Shown here: positions 36,467-46,375 of the stretch, piece after piece
How positions within the stretch are numbered: position 1 is the first letter of the stretch
Layout: each line of letters opens with the position of its first letter
Translations under genes and position numbers: made by a program
Notes under the pieces: model-generated
Databases searched by the model: none
Seen by the model: the letters and a program-made list of their open reading frames with translations, nothing else
Told to the model about the DNA's origin: nothing
Assembly: GCA_963664065.1 (NCBI GenBank)
Contig: OY760942.1
Span: 620,001 to 684,000 of the forward strand
Source of the DNA: JABDJL01 sp963664065
GTDB taxonomy: Bacteria; Pseudomonadota; Gammaproteobacteria; Xanthomonadales; SZUA-36
Direction of reading: 5' to 3'
DNA: 64,000 bases

Positions 36467-37767
36467 TCCCCGCTACCTCTGTTCCATTCGGGATTCAGGT
36501 GTCTCAGGTGCAGGCCGGGTTTAACGCCCAGCATAATCCGCGTAACAATCACCACTCCGCTTTGCGTGACATGGAAACGCTTCGCATCCTCCTGAGGGTC
36601 TTCTCCGATCACTGTGCCCGGCGGAATGCGGCAACCATTGTCCGCGATGACATTTGTCAGTCGGCACCCATGCCCGACAGTGCATTGCGGCAACAGCAGC
36701 GATCCTTTAATGCTGCAGCCATTCTCAATATGGACATAAGAAAACAGGATCGTGTTGGCAAGCGAAGACTTGTTTACTACGCAACCGCCGCTAATCAATA
36801 TGTTGTCCAGCATGTTGTGATCGCCGCCGCCTATGAACCGTGCAGGCGGTGTCTGTGGCTGGTAAGTAAACACTGGCCAGTTCACATCATCCAGGTGCAA
36901 TGGAGGATCGTCACTCAGCAATTCCATGTTTGCCTGGTAATAAGCCTCGACCGTGCCAACATCACGCCAGTAGTCTTGTAATCCGCTGGCGGGATTTGAG
37001 AACGCATGAGCATTAACCCTGTGGCCGCGCTCAATAGCATAGGGAATCAAGTCCTTGCTGAAATCGTGGCTGGAAGAAGATTCTTCCGAATCACGTTCGA
37101 GATGCTTGCGCAGGTACTCCATGGAAAAAACATAAATCCCCATGCTGACCAGTGACTTGTCAGGGTCACCTGGCATCGCTCGCGGCTGATCCGATTTTTC
37201 TTCAAAGTTGGTGATCTGGAAGTTGTCATCGACTTCCATTACGCCATAGGCCCTGGCCTGGGTGCGCTCAATCCCGTTGCAGGCAATGGTGAAATCGGCC
37301 CCGGAATCAACATGGGATGCAAGCATTTCACTGTAGTCCATGTTGTAAATATGATCACCCGCAAGGATCAAAACGTGTTCAGGAGCGTGACTTTCAATAA
37401 TGTCCAGGCTTTGATACACGGCATCTGCAGTGCCAAGGAACCACGATTCCCCTTCCACCCACTGCTGGGCCGGAATCAGGTCGACGAATTCACCATGCTC
37501 ATGGTTGAAATGACTCCAACCCTGCTGGATGTGCTTAAACAGGTAATGAGACTTGTACTGGGTCAGGACGCATATCCTGCGAATGTTGGAGTTGATACAG
37601 TTCGAAAGGGCAAAATCGATAATTCGGTACTTGCCGCCAAATGGCACAGCCGGCTTCGCGCGCCAGTCAGTCAGGTCAGCGAGCCTGCTCCCGCGTCCAC
37701 CGGCAAGTATGATCGCAAGCGTATTATTTGTCAGACGGCTGATTTGCCGGTTGGATAAGATGGACAT
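36463..37767 (-). CDS. glgC: glucose-1-phosphate adenylyltransferase
   Basis: A 434-residue ADP-glucose pyrophosphorylase. Visible: N-terminal AIILAGGRGSRLADLTDWRA, PAVPFGGKYRIIDFALSN, the catalytic WFLGTADAVYQSL and ILAGDHIYNMDY, the glucose-1-phosphate site (NFEEKSDQP), and a left-handed beta-helix C-terminus. Length is normal. No glycogen synthase or branching enzyme is nearby. Instead it faces the sucrose-phosphate-synthase-like gene, with 4 bases of tail-to-tail overlap, so it may feed ADP-glucose to that enzyme rather than to glycogen. Confidence 0.94.
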   Translation of the reverse strand: MSILSNRQISRLTNNTLAIILAGGRGSRLADLTDWRAKPAVPFGGKYRIIDFALSNCINSNIRRICVLTQYKSHYLFKHIQQGWSHFNHEHGEFVDLIPAQQWVEGESWFLGTADAVYQSLDIIESHAPEHVLILAGDHIYNMDYSEMLASHVDSGADFTIACNGIERTQARAYGVMEVDDNFQITNFEEKSDQPRAMPGDPDKSLVSMGIYVFSMEYLRKHLERDSEESSSSHDFSKDLIPYAIERGHRVNAHAFSNPASGLQDYWRDVGTVEAYYQANMELLSDDPPLHLDDVNWPVFTYQPQTPPARFIGGGDHNMLDNILISGGCVVNKSSLANTILFSYVHIENGCSIKGSLLLPQCTVGHGCRLTNVIADNGCRIPPGTVIGEDPQEDAKRFHVTQSGVVIVTRIMLGVKPGLHLRHLNPEWNRGSGD

Positions 37768-37887
37768 TGAAATTCATTTCCATGAAGCTGGAGTCAATCC
37801 TAGCAGAATGCCTGATCTACAAGAATTGCATTATTTCCCTGTTATGTTGTGAAAAAATCATTGGAAAAGCAATTACACGCTGTGCAC

Positions 37888-39810
37888 ATGGCTGACAAAA
37901 CGCTACATAAAATCCTGCTGCTCCTTACGCTAGCCCTTATCTTGGGGGCTGGTAGTTCTTCCCAAGCGTGGGGCTCAGGCATCGCGGCCTCATACAACGA
38001 TGCTGAAGATAAGTTGCCCATTCAGGCCCGCTATCTGAAAGCATTAATACCGCTGGTCGACCAGTTATTGAGCACACAGATTACCGACCCCATCGATCCA
38101 GACTACGGCGCCCTGGTCAGCCCCAGCACGAATCCCCAGCCTAATCCCAGGCACTCAAGGGCAGCCGAGGCGGTGTATCCCCTTGCTGTTACCTACAAAC
38201 ACACAAAAGATACAAAACATATGACAGCAGCGATCCTGCTGGGTAACTGGCTGGTGAGCATTCAGCAGGACGACGGCACATGGGGGGGAAGAGTGGCCTG
38301 GCCATGATGGCTGGAACGGCACCACGGCGGACCAGTTGATCTCACTCGCCGGCGCGCTGGTATTACTCAGGATGGATCTCAAACCTGCCGAGCGACAGGC
38401 CTGGGAAACTGCCATCATCAAAGCAGCTGATTTTTCCGTCGACAGGTTACCGGGGACCAGCAATATCAATTACACGCCAACAGGGGCGGTGGGTCTGGTA
38501 CTCGCGCACCGCGCTGTCAAAAAACCGAAGGCCTTGTGGCTCGAAAAAGCGGAAAGCCTGATCGCCCATGTCGCGTCCAAGGTCAACGAAGACAACTTGA
38601 TTACCGGAGAGGGCAAGGGTGTTGATCTGAGCTACAACATCGCCCAGACCATCGGCTTCATCGCATGGTACGGCATCCTGCAGGATTCACCGGAAACTGT
38701 GGATCTTGCGGCATCCTTTATTGAAGACCCACCAGCATTTCATGTACCCCAATGGCGCCATCGATAATTCGTGGGGTACCCGAAGCTTCAAGTGGATGCT
38801 GGAGAGTGGTACCAAGACGGCACCCGGTGTGCACTTTACGTTTGGATTATTGGTCAACAAGGACCCGACCATACTACGTGGTGCCCAACTGGCACTTGAC
38901 TGGCTAGATAATCACTCCCTGGATGCTGAAAACCGGGTTGTCTACGGCCCGCATGCCTATCTATATAAAAATAGCAATCCGCCGAGCAACTACCCCACGT
39001 TTGCTCGCGCTCAGAGCATTGCCGCGGCGGTTGAATTCGGACCGAAAGCCAAAGAGACGACACCAATTCCAGCGGAACAACACAATTGGATTAAATTCTT
39101 TCCCACGACGCAAACCGCTGTGCTGCGTACTGGACAACTGATGGCCACCCTCTCTTCCTATGCCAACAACCTTCGCTACCCCCTGGAGACTGCCGTAAGA
39201 GGCGGAAGCGCCACGGTGGTTTGGTTTAATGGCTATGGTCCGGATGGTTTTTTACAACTCTCATCTCAGACCCAGTACCGCCGAATTGAAGAGAAGCACA
39301 TGCCTGACGGCATCGACCAACTTCCGCTTACGCCTAGAATCGAAACGACCAGCGGCACTTACTACACGAACCTTTTTGATCCTGACGCTGACTTGAAAGT
39401 AACGAAATCTCCTTCAGGCATTGAGGTGGTTTCTTCGGGCACGCTACGGTCCATAGATGGCGATACAGGTACCTCCTTCACTTGGAAGCATACCTTTTCC
39501 AATGACAGCTATAGCAAAACGGTGGTACTCGGCTCAGCTAGAGGGGCGTAGATTGTCGAGCCCTTCGTTGACAACCCGGGCAACAGCTACACGCTGGAGG
39601 GTGACGACACCTTCGTCATCACCACGGAAAGTGGTGGGCAGTGGCAGCTGAAAATTGAGTCGAGCGGCGTACCCTATACTTTGTCTCACGGAGATCAGCG
39701 TGAGCGCTACTATCACCCGTTTCCAGGTGTTAATGCGTACCCATTGATTATCCAGCCAGAAAGCTCCGGACCGGCAACCTTTACCTACAGAATAAGCGCA
39801 CGTAAATGAA
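37888..39810 (+). pseudogene. large exported polysaccharide-lyase-like protein, broken by two frameshifts and a TAG
   Basis: Signal peptide (ILLLLTLALILGAGSSSQA), a helical toroid-like domain (AAEAVYPLAVTYKHTKDTKH, NGTTADQLISLAGALV, ISWYG-like repeats), then a beta-rich C-terminal part. Break 1: a run of seven G at 38281-38287 has one G too many; with six, it reads TWGEEWPGHDGWNGTT. Break 2: a base is missing near 38727, before HQHFMYPNGAIDNSWGTR. Break 3: TAG at 39549-39551, after which IVEPFVDNPGNSY continues to TGA 39808. Two-domain toroid plus sandwich order recalls polysaccharide lyases, but I cannot name the family. About 640 codons when repaired. Confidence 0.6.
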
Positions 39811-40508
39811 TAAAAGGGATTTTTCCTTGCTTTGGGTCGCTTCCCCGGTGTGGCTCTTTTTTTTCTGCTTTATCGGCGTGGGGCTGGTCCAGGCGGCGGC
39901 TGAAAACTGCATTGGCATTTGCATGACCAATACCAAGCCCAATATGCCGGCCTGGGGAGGCCGGCATATTGGGTAACAATCCTTTCGTCATTTCGGTACC
40001 CAATAAGCCTTATCCCGTCCTGCTTGATATGGCCATGTCACAGTTCTCCTATGGAAAAATGGAAGTCCTTCACCAGCGTGGAGAAAAGCTTCCATTCGCT
40101 GGTGGTTTTGACAAGGATCATAAATTAACTGATGAGCCTGGAGAAATATTGGATTCTGAACTGGCCCTGCCCGCGGGATACTGGAAAGGATCAGGTTTGG
40201 TCATACTCATCGACCTGCTCGTATCGACTTTGTCGGGAGGTTTAACGACGAAGGAAATTGGCGGGTTTGAGGAGGAACATGGTCTTTCCCAACTATTTAT
40301 CGCCTTCGACCTTCAACAGATATCGGACCCGGAAAACAAGGAAAGAATCATCAAGGAAGTCACCGGATCATTGCTGGAGAGCACAGCCATGGTCGATGGA
40401 GGCCATGTGTTTTGCCCCGGCCAACAAACCTGGTTGAGAAGAAAGGAAAATGAAAGGAAAGGCATACCGGTAGACCGGGATACATGGGATGTGATCAGCG
40501 CACTTTAA
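39807..40508 (+). pseudogene. chimeric gene: foreign leader plus C-terminal half of the Ldh2-type dehydrogenase
   Basis: ATG 39807 overlaps the previous stop (ATGA) and encodes a signal-like leader (MNKRDFSLLW, then VWLFFFCFIGVG). Directly after it comes LVQAAAENCIGICMTNTKPN and MPAWGGRHIG, which is Ldh2-type dehydrogenase sequence starting exactly where the minus-strand half at 28.4 kb stops. A frameshift at about 39970 leads into GNNPFVISVPN, LLDMAMSQFSYGKM and GYWKGSGLVILIDLLVSTLSGG, ending at 40508. The product could not contain the N-terminal domain, so it is presumed inactive. Confidence 0.72.
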
Positions 40509-40536
40509 CAAGGGGGTTAGCGCCAGAAGTAAGGGG

Positions 40537-41772
40537 CTATTCGTACCTGAGCGCGTCGATGGGATTGAGGTTGGAAGCTTTTCTGGCCGGGTAATAACCA
40601 AACGATATTCCCACCAGTGCTGCCGACATGATGGCGCCGAGAATCACCGGAATGCTGAATAACACCGGCCAGTCACTGATATTGGCAATCGCCACCGTCA
40701 CCACTATTCCCAGCCCAACACCAATAAAACTGCCGATAATGCACAAGGCAATAGCCTCCACCAGGAACTGGGTGAGAATATCCTGTTGGCGGGCGCCAAC
40801 AGCCAGCCTGAGGCCGATTTCACGGGTTCGCTCGGTCACCGAGACCAACATGATATTCATAATCCCAATGCCGCCCACGATCAATGCGATGGCACCGGTC
40901 GCCGCCAGCAACATGCCCAGGGTGGTCATGGTCTCGGTGCGCGCACGGATGAACTCCGCCATGTTGCGTACCGAGAAATCGTCATCCGCACCGGGCGGGA
41001 GTTTGCGCAGGATGCGTAACTGCTCCTCGATTTCTCCTTGCGCGAGCGTCATGTCATAGTCGTCTTCGATCTTCAGGTACATGGTGCCAATGTCATCGGG
41101 GATGGTGCGGTACCTGTTTCCGGCAATACGTAAACGCGCGGTGGATATCGGAATCAGGATGACATCGTCCTGGTCGCGACCAAAACTGCTCTGGCCTTTT
41201 TCCTCCAGCAAGCCGATTACCTGGAAAGGTACATTTTTGATGCGGACCCGTGCGCCTATCGGGTTGCGGCCATCGAAAAGGTTATTAACGACGGTCAGGC
41301 CAAGCACGGCGACCTTTGCTGCAGCGTTTATCTCTCCGTTGGTAAATCGCCTTCCCTCTTCAATAGTAATGTTGCGAACATCGAAGTAGTTTTCATGCAC
41401 ACCGGTGATCTGCGATTGCCAGTTGTTATTACCCAGTACCACGGGTGCGTTGGTGCCGATGTTTCCGGAGCCGCCTTCAACAAATGGCAGGCGCTGAACC
41501 AGTTCGACCATCTGCTTTTCTGAAATCGGTGTGGCTGTACCGGCGCCACCACTGCGTCCGCCCCTGAAACTGGCACCCGGCCGGATAATTAACTGGCTGG
41601 TCCCCAACTCATTGATTCGCTGCTCAACCTGCTGCTTTGCGCCTTCGGATATAGACACCATCACAATCACCGAAGTGATGCCGATAATAATGCCTAGCAT
41701 GGTGAGAAAGCTGCGGGTCGCGTTCAGGCGAAGTGCGCCCACTGCAATCTGGAAAGTTTCCGGCAGAGTCAT
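40537..41772 (-). CDS. MacB-type ABC transporter permease
   Basis: A 411-residue permease with one N-terminal membrane helix (FLTMLGIIIGITSVIVMVS), a large periplasmic MacB core domain, and three C-terminal helices with GIGIMNIMLVSVTERTREIGLRLAVGA, the FtsX/MacB hallmark. It overlaps the ATPase gene by 4 bases. Together with the ATPase and the fusion protein it forms a tripartite mechanotransmission exporter, working with an outer-membrane TolC-like channel not seen here. Substrate unknown (macrolide, peptide or siderophore type). Confidence 0.93.
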   Translation of the reverse strand: MTLPETFQIAVGALRLNATRSFLTMLGIIIGITSVIVMVSISEGAKQQVEQRINELGTSQLIIRPGASFRGGRSGGAGTATPISEKQMVELVQRLPFVEGGSGNIGTNAPVVLGNNNWQSQITGVHENYFDVRNITIEEGRRFTNGEINAAAKVAVLGLTVVNNLFDGRNPIGARVRIKNVPFQVIGLLEEKGQSSFGRDQDDVILIPISTARLRIAGNRYRTIPDDIGTMYLKIEDDYDMTLAQGEIEEQLRILRKLPPGADDDFSVRNMAEFIRARTETMTTLGMLLAATGAIALIVGGIGIMNIMLVSVTERTREIGLRLAVGARQQDILTQFLVEAIALCIIGSFIGVGLGIVVTVAIANISDWPVLFSIPVILGAIMSAALVGISFGYYPARKASNLNPIDALRYE

Positions 41773-42476
41773 GCAGACACTCCTGTCAAGATGTCATCGA
41801 CCACGCGACCGTCACGGAACAATACTTGCCGGTGTGAGCGCGCAGCCACTTCCGGCTCGTGGGTTACCACGATAATGGTCATGCCCTGGTCGTTCAACGA
41901 TTGGAACAGGTCCATGATTTCCCCGGAGGTGCTTGTATCAAGAGCACCGGTGGGCTCGTCGGCCATAATCAGTTGTGGATTATTTACCAGCGCCCTGGCG
42001 ATTGCCACGCGCTGTTGCTGTCCGCCGGATAACTGCGAGGGCTGGTGATCGAGCCGGTCTGACAAGCCAACCAGTTCAAGACATTCAGCAGCGCGCTGAC
42101 CCGCTTGTTCACGATCGAGCTTACTGTAGAGCAGTGGCAGTCTGACGTTATCGAGCGCAGTGGTGCGCGCCATCAGGTTGAACTGCTGAAAAATAAAACC
42201 AACCGTTTGATTGCGAAATTGGGCCAGGTCGTCCGAGTTCAGCGTTTGCAGAGGATTGCCGTCCACCTCCAGGCTACCGGAAGTGGGTGTGTCTAACGCG
42301 CCGATCAGGTTCATCAGGGTTGATTTTCCTGAACCTGAGGGTCCCATAACACATACATATTCTCCGTGTTGTATCGCGAGGTCTACGTCAACCAGCGCAC
42401 GTACCACGTTGTCGCCCATCACGTAGTTCTTGCAAACCTTGTTGCAGTGAACCAGTGTAGCGATGCTGTTGATCAT
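41769..42476 (-). CDS. MacB/LolD-type ABC transporter ATPase
   Basis: A 235-residue ATPase with Walker A GPSGSGKSTLMN, Q loop FQQFNLM, signature LSGGQQQRVAIARAL, Walker B LIMADEPTGALD, and H loop VVTHEPE. The FQQFNLMARTTALDNVRLPL stretch is typical of the MacB/LolD subfamily. It is the middle gene of the operon fusion protein - ATPase - permease, overlapping the permease by 4 bases (ATGA). In E. coli MacB these two parts are fused; here they are separate. Confidence 0.95.
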   Translation of the reverse strand: MINSIATLVHCNKVCKNYVMGDNVVRALVDVDLAIQHGEYVCVMGPSGSGKSTLMNLIGALDTPTSGSLEVDGNPLQTLNSDDLAQFRNQTVGFIFQQFNLMARTTALDNVRLPLLYSKLDREQAGQRAAECLELVGLSDRLDHQPSQLSGGQQQRVAIARALVNNPQLIMADEPTGALDTSTSGEIMDLFQSLNDQGMTIIVVTHEPEVAARSHRQVLFRDGRVVDDILTGVSA

Positions 42477-42503
42477 TTTGGCAGGAGTTCAGTTTGTCGG
42501 GGT

Positions 42504-43970
42504 TCAGCTTGAAGGGGCTTTGCGCACGCGGGTCACGACCTCGTCGCCTTCGCCCAGGCCGGAAACAATTTCAGTGAATCTGTCATCGCTGATGCCAATA
42601 CGGATGGCCTGGGCTTCGGGTTGGCCGTCGTTACCCTTGATCCAGATAGTTGCCCGTCGCCCGGCGGCGGCCAGCAACATCGCGAGCTCGCGTTGTTGAT
42701 CAGAATTCAAATGCAGCGATAAGACACGATCACGGACTGATGACATCTGCTGCCGTAAAGTATCCATATCTGCATCAGGATTCTGGAACTGGCTGCGGAT
42801 ACTGGACATTTTCAAGCGCATTTCGCTACTTATTGCATCAATGGTATCTGGCGCCAGGCCCAGTTTTTTCAGATTCTGATTGAATTGCTCGGCCATGTCC
42901 CTGCCGCCACCCCTGGTACCGCCCGGGCTTCCCGCGGCCTGCGTTGGCTGGGCGAAGGGATTATCATTATCGGTGGGCGGGCGATAGCGGAATGCATCGT
43001 TGCTAAGGCGCAAAACGTCTTCCCTTTTACCGGTAACGATTTCCACGTTGGCGGTCATGCCCGGCAACAGACGGCGGGCAGGATTTTCTGCGGAAATGAT
43101 CACGGTGTATGTGACCACGTTGGCTTCTTCGTTTGGCGCCAGTCGAACCTGCTGCACCTGGCCGTTGAACGTGCGATCCGGGTAGGCATCTACGCTGAAA
43201 CTGGCCTTGTTGCCGGTGGTGACATTACCGATATCGGCCTCATCCACGTCAGCTTCTATCTGGATCTGCGAAAGGTCCTGGGCAATTAGGAACAACTTTG
43301 GAGCTGACATGCTGGCTGCAACTGTTTGTCCCACGTCCACACTGCGCTCAATGATCACACCATCAATGGGGGAACGAATTTGAGTTCGATCGAAGTCTAC
43401 TTGGGCAGCGTCAACAGCGGCCAGCCTCTGTTCGTATGCGGCCTGCGCGTTACGCAATTGCGCGTGCTCCATTTTCAACTCCGCCTGCGTGGCTTCAAAT
43501 GTGGCCTGGGATGTGTCCAGATCCGAGGCGGATATAGTTCCCTGGTCTGCCAGCGGCATCTGGCGCTCGTATTCGCGGCTGGATCGACGCAGGGTGGCTT
43601 CCGTACGGGCAATGCTGGCATGGCGTACGGATATATTGGCCTCGGCAACTTTCAAATCCGCCTCTGCCTGTGACAACCGCGACTGAAAGGTTTGCGGATC
43701 GATCAGGGCGATGATATCCCCTGCACTGACCGGGTCGTTGAAGTCTGTGTAGATTTCCTTGATTTGGCCGGACAACTGCGATCCAACTTCGACCATCACC
43801 AGCGCCTCAACCGATCCGGAAGTCGCCACCGAGCGGCTGATATCGCCCCGTTCAACACTGGCGGTTTCAATCGTTTCAACGCCATTGCCGTTGGAGGGCA
43901 GCTTCGACCAGACAAACCAGGCCACAAGCACGACAGCTGTAGCAATCACCAGTTGGCGGGGATTGGGCAC
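42504..43970 (-). CDS. MacA-like membrane fusion protein with an extra C-terminal domain
   Basis: A 488-residue periplasmic adaptor with an N-terminal membrane anchor (LVIATAVVLVAWFVW), lipoyl halves (EVGSQLSGQIKEIYTDFND and RSPIDGVIIERSVDVGQTV), a coiled-coil hairpin and a beta-barrel. From about residue 340 there is a Gly-rich linker (GGTRGGGRD) and a roughly 100-residue helical insertion (QFNQNLKKLG ... HLNSDQQRELAMLL) before the last strand segment GLGEGDEVVTRVR. That insertion is longer than in E. coli MacA. A truncated paralogue of this very region lies at 27998-28440. First gene of the exporter operon. Confidence 0.9.
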   Translation of the reverse strand: MPNPRQLVIATAVVLVAWFVWSKLPSNGNGVETIETASVERGDISRSVATSGSVEALVMVEVGSQLSGQIKEIYTDFNDPVSAGDIIALIDPQTFQSRLSQAEADLKVAEANISVRHASIARTEATLRRSSREYERQMPLADQGTISASDLDTSQATFEATQAELKMEHAQLRNAQAAYEQRLAAVDAAQVDFDRTQIRSPIDGVIIERSVDVGQTVAASMSAPKLFLIAQDLSQIQIEADVDEADIGNVTTGNKASFSVDAYPDRTFNGQVQQVRLAPNEEANVVTYTVIISAENPARRLLPGMTANVEIVTGKREDVLRLSNDAFRYRPPTDNDNPFAQPTQAAGSPGGTRGGGRDMAEQFNQNLKKLGLAPDTIDAISSEMRLKMSSIRSQFQNPDADMDTLRQQMSSVRDRVLSLHLNSDQQRELAMLLAAAGRRATIWIKGNDGQPEAQAIRIGISDDRFTEIVSGLGEGDEVVTRVRKAPSS

Positions 43971-44062
43971 TCTTTATTCCTAATCAAGACGAATAGGAGA
44001 TGTTAACTAAGCGATGGCCCCATAGCTACGATAAAAAGGTGTCTTTACAAGAATTTATGCAG

Positions 44063-44099
44063 GTCTGCAAACGCCGGGAACCGCCCGGCGTTTGCAGAC
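44063..44099 (-). terminator. perfect 16-bp inverted repeat, probable terminator
   Basis: GTCTGCAAACGCCGGG and its exact complement with a 5-base loop, 33 bases past the stop of the LVIVD-repeat gene. No long T run follows, so termination is likely but not certain; it could also protect mRNA ends. Confidence 0.6.
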
Positions 44100-44131
44100 A
44101 AAGACCAGGGTCTGGTATGTGTTAACAGGCC

Positions 44132-46276
44132 CTAGTTTGGGCTAAGTGTGAAGTTAACAGTAATGCTGCCCCCGGCATTCACAGTCACATTCTGTTGCTG
44201 GCGCATATAACCGTCCTTGGAAGCTTCCACGGCTTGGGAACCTGCCGGCACGTTCTGAATGGTGTATTTCCCACCCTTGTTGGTGTTCGATGAACTACCA
44301 CCCAGCACCCGTACAGTCACACCATTCAGTTTTCCACCAGCACCGGAATATACTGTGCCCTTGATGGAACCAGAACCGCCATTGGCAGATTCATTCAATG
44401 CGAAATCAACGATTGAGTTTGCGCTTTCATTGACAGTGGCTGTGTCATTCTGGCTGTCAAAGCCACTGGCGGTAACCGAAACGGTCCGCGTGCCGACAGG
44501 AACATTGGAAAGTAAATAATCTCCAAATGCGTCGGTGTTGGTCGACTGACCCGTGTCCGTTGATACAGCAGCATTGGAGATGCGTCCGTCGCTAGCGGCA
44601 TTCGTAACACTGCCGGATACAGAGCCGAAAGCGCTGCCACTACCGTTGCTGTCTTTACACAATGTGCTGCCGTCGATATCCCATTCCCAGCCGGCCTTTG
44701 AAGCCTGGTCTATGCAGAGTTGAACGTAGGCCAGGTTTTTGACTTTCTGTGTTTGTACAGTGAACTGTCCGTCCGAGCCACTGGTGGAACTGAAGCCGCC
44801 CGTCCAGTCGCCACTGAAGGAAGTATCAACCAGCGCGCCACCCAAAGGAGCACCGCCTTCGTCACTGACCAATACAGTGCCAAAGCCTCTATTGCGTTTG
44901 CCCTTGCCGATCTGAATACTCACGTTAATCACGTCCACGGTGAACTTCGGTGTGCCGTTGGCCGTAGTAATCGAATGCGAGTCGGTGTGTGCCTGTAGGC
45001 TTGAGTCCACAGCCCGCGCATTTAGGGTGAGAGCGCCATCCAGCACGGAAGTGCTGACCCAGGAGGCCAAATAATCGGGTGATGAATAAGAGGTGGGCTG
45101 CCACGTGCCGCTATCCACGTTCCATTCCACGTTAAGCGTGCCATCGGCATCCTCGGTATCGGTGGCGGCAATGCGGATTTGCACAGTGCCGCTTACCCCG
45201 CTTCCATTTGCGGGATCAAGCAGGTCGACTACGGGTGGATTGTTGGGTGTGCCAAGATTTGGCCTCAGAATATAAAGCCCCTGTTCGATACCGCTGACAA
45301 CTACATTTCCGCTGGCAAAGAAGGGATAAACGCTCCATGCGCCGTTGAAATTGGTGGCGTTTCCGCTGGTGTAAATATCGAAGAAACCCGCTTCACTTAA
45401 ATTTCCGTTGCCAATATCACTGATATCGATAACGCGCAGACCGGATTGATAATTGGCCTGGTAGCTGTAATCTCCAACGATATACTGGTTGTGGTCGATG
45501 GTGGTTGACACGCCCGTGTAACCGTCTGAACTGAAACAGCCGGCTGCCAGCGGGTTGGTGGGAGTAAGAATATCCACGAAATGCAGGCCCCGCGCACAGT
45601 TACCGCTGTTCACGCCTACGCCGTAAGCAAAACCGCTGTCTTCATTGATGACGATGTTGTGCGAGGTGCTGAATCCGGTATAAAACGCAGTTTCAACCAT
45701 GGTAACCGGTGGATTTGCGATGCTGCGCAGATCGGTCAGATCAACAACCTGCGTACCGCTGTTTAATGCTTCACTGCCAATGAAGGCGTGGTCATTATAG
45801 GTTTTGATATCACGCCAGCTGGACGTTCCAACCCCCGTATGTCGGGGCAGATGGCCAAGGTAAACCGGGTTGACCGGGTCGCTGATGTCCACGAAAGCGG
45901 TGCCGTTGGAGAGGCCCATGATGGCGTATTCCTTACCGGTCAGGGAGTCGGTCCAGCCCCAGATGTCGTTGCCACTGCCGCCTCCAATCTGGGCTAACGG
46001 CAAAAAGGCCATCAGGTCTACATTGCTGCAAGGATAAGTTCCAGCCAGGCCACCGCTGCAAATAGTGATGCTTTGGGCGGGCAGATTCTCATTATGGTGA
46101 TGCTCTTGTGCAAATGCGCGCATGTTTTCGCGCGCGTGCAGGGGTGTGCGACCCTGACCAGGCATGCTGTCATCATGAGCCAGAGTGCTTAGGCCAGTGA
46201 AAAACAGCAGTAAAAGGCTTGTTGTTACGAGTAAAAACGGATAACTACGCTTGCCAGCCTTTATTGACAGGTCCAT
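44132..46276 (-). CDS. secreted choice-of-anchor-B-like protein with LVIVD repeats and carboxypeptidase-regulatory domains
   Basis: A 714-residue exported protein. After the signal peptide (PFLLVTTSLLLLFFTGLSTLA) come LVIVD-type beta-propeller repeats (AFVDISDPVNPVYLGHLP, TQVVDLTDLRS, LHFVDILTPTNPLAAG, LRVIDISDIG), characteristic of the choice-of-anchor B group. An Ig-like segment follows (about 340-430), then carboxypeptidase regulatory-like/SdrD-type domains (VSGSVTNAASDGRI, TDAFGDYLLSNVPVGTRTV, IKGTVYSGAGG) that often decorate cell-surface proteins. No anchor is obvious at the C-terminus. Likely outer surface or secreted; function unknown. Confidence 0.82.
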   Translation of the reverse strand: MDLSIKAGKRSYPFLLVTTSLLLLFFTGLSTLAHDDSMPGQGRTPLHARENMRAFAQEHHHNENLPAQSITICSGGLAGTYPCSNVDLMAFLPLAQIGGGSGNDIWGWTDSLTGKEYAIMGLSNGTAFVDISDPVNPVYLGHLPRHTGVGTSSWRDIKTYNDHAFIGSEALNSGTQVVDLTDLRSIANPPVTMVETAFYTGFSTSHNIVINEDSGFAYGVGVNSGNCARGLHFVDILTPTNPLAAGCFSSDGYTGVSTTIDHNQYIVGDYSYQANYQSGLRVIDISDIGNGNLSEAGFFDIYTSGNATNFNGAWSVYPFFASGNVVVSGIEQGLYILRPNLGTPNNPPVVDLLDPANGSGVSGTVQIRIAATDTEDADGTLNVEWNVDSGTWQPTSYSSPDYLASWVSTSVLDGALTLNARAVDSSLQAHTDSHSITTANGTPKFTVDVINVSIQIGKGKRNRGFGTVLVSDEGGAPLGGALVDTSFSGDWTGGFSSTSGSDGQFTVQTQKVKNLAYVQLCIDQASKAGWEWDIDGSTLCKDSNGSGSAFGSVSGSVTNAASDGRISNAAVSTDTGQSTNTDAFGDYLLSNVPVGTRTVSVTASGFDSQNDTATVNESANSIVDFALNESANGGSGSIKGTVYSGAGGKLNGVTVRVLGGSSSNTNKGGKYTIQNVPAGSQAVEASKDGYMRQQQNVTVNAGGSITVNFTLSPN

Positions 46277-46375
46277 TTGCTGATACCCCGCTGTGAGCCC
46301 ACCCCCAGGGCCTGATTCTTAAATTCTACCTAAAGACGCCATTGACTGCCGGGAAGCGACAAGAACCGAAATCGC

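Noticed and set aside
44063..44099. Considered as an attachment or transposon end because of its perfect 16-base arms
   Set aside because: It lies just past a gene stop, has a short loop and no second copy or target duplication was noticed; terminator is the better reading.
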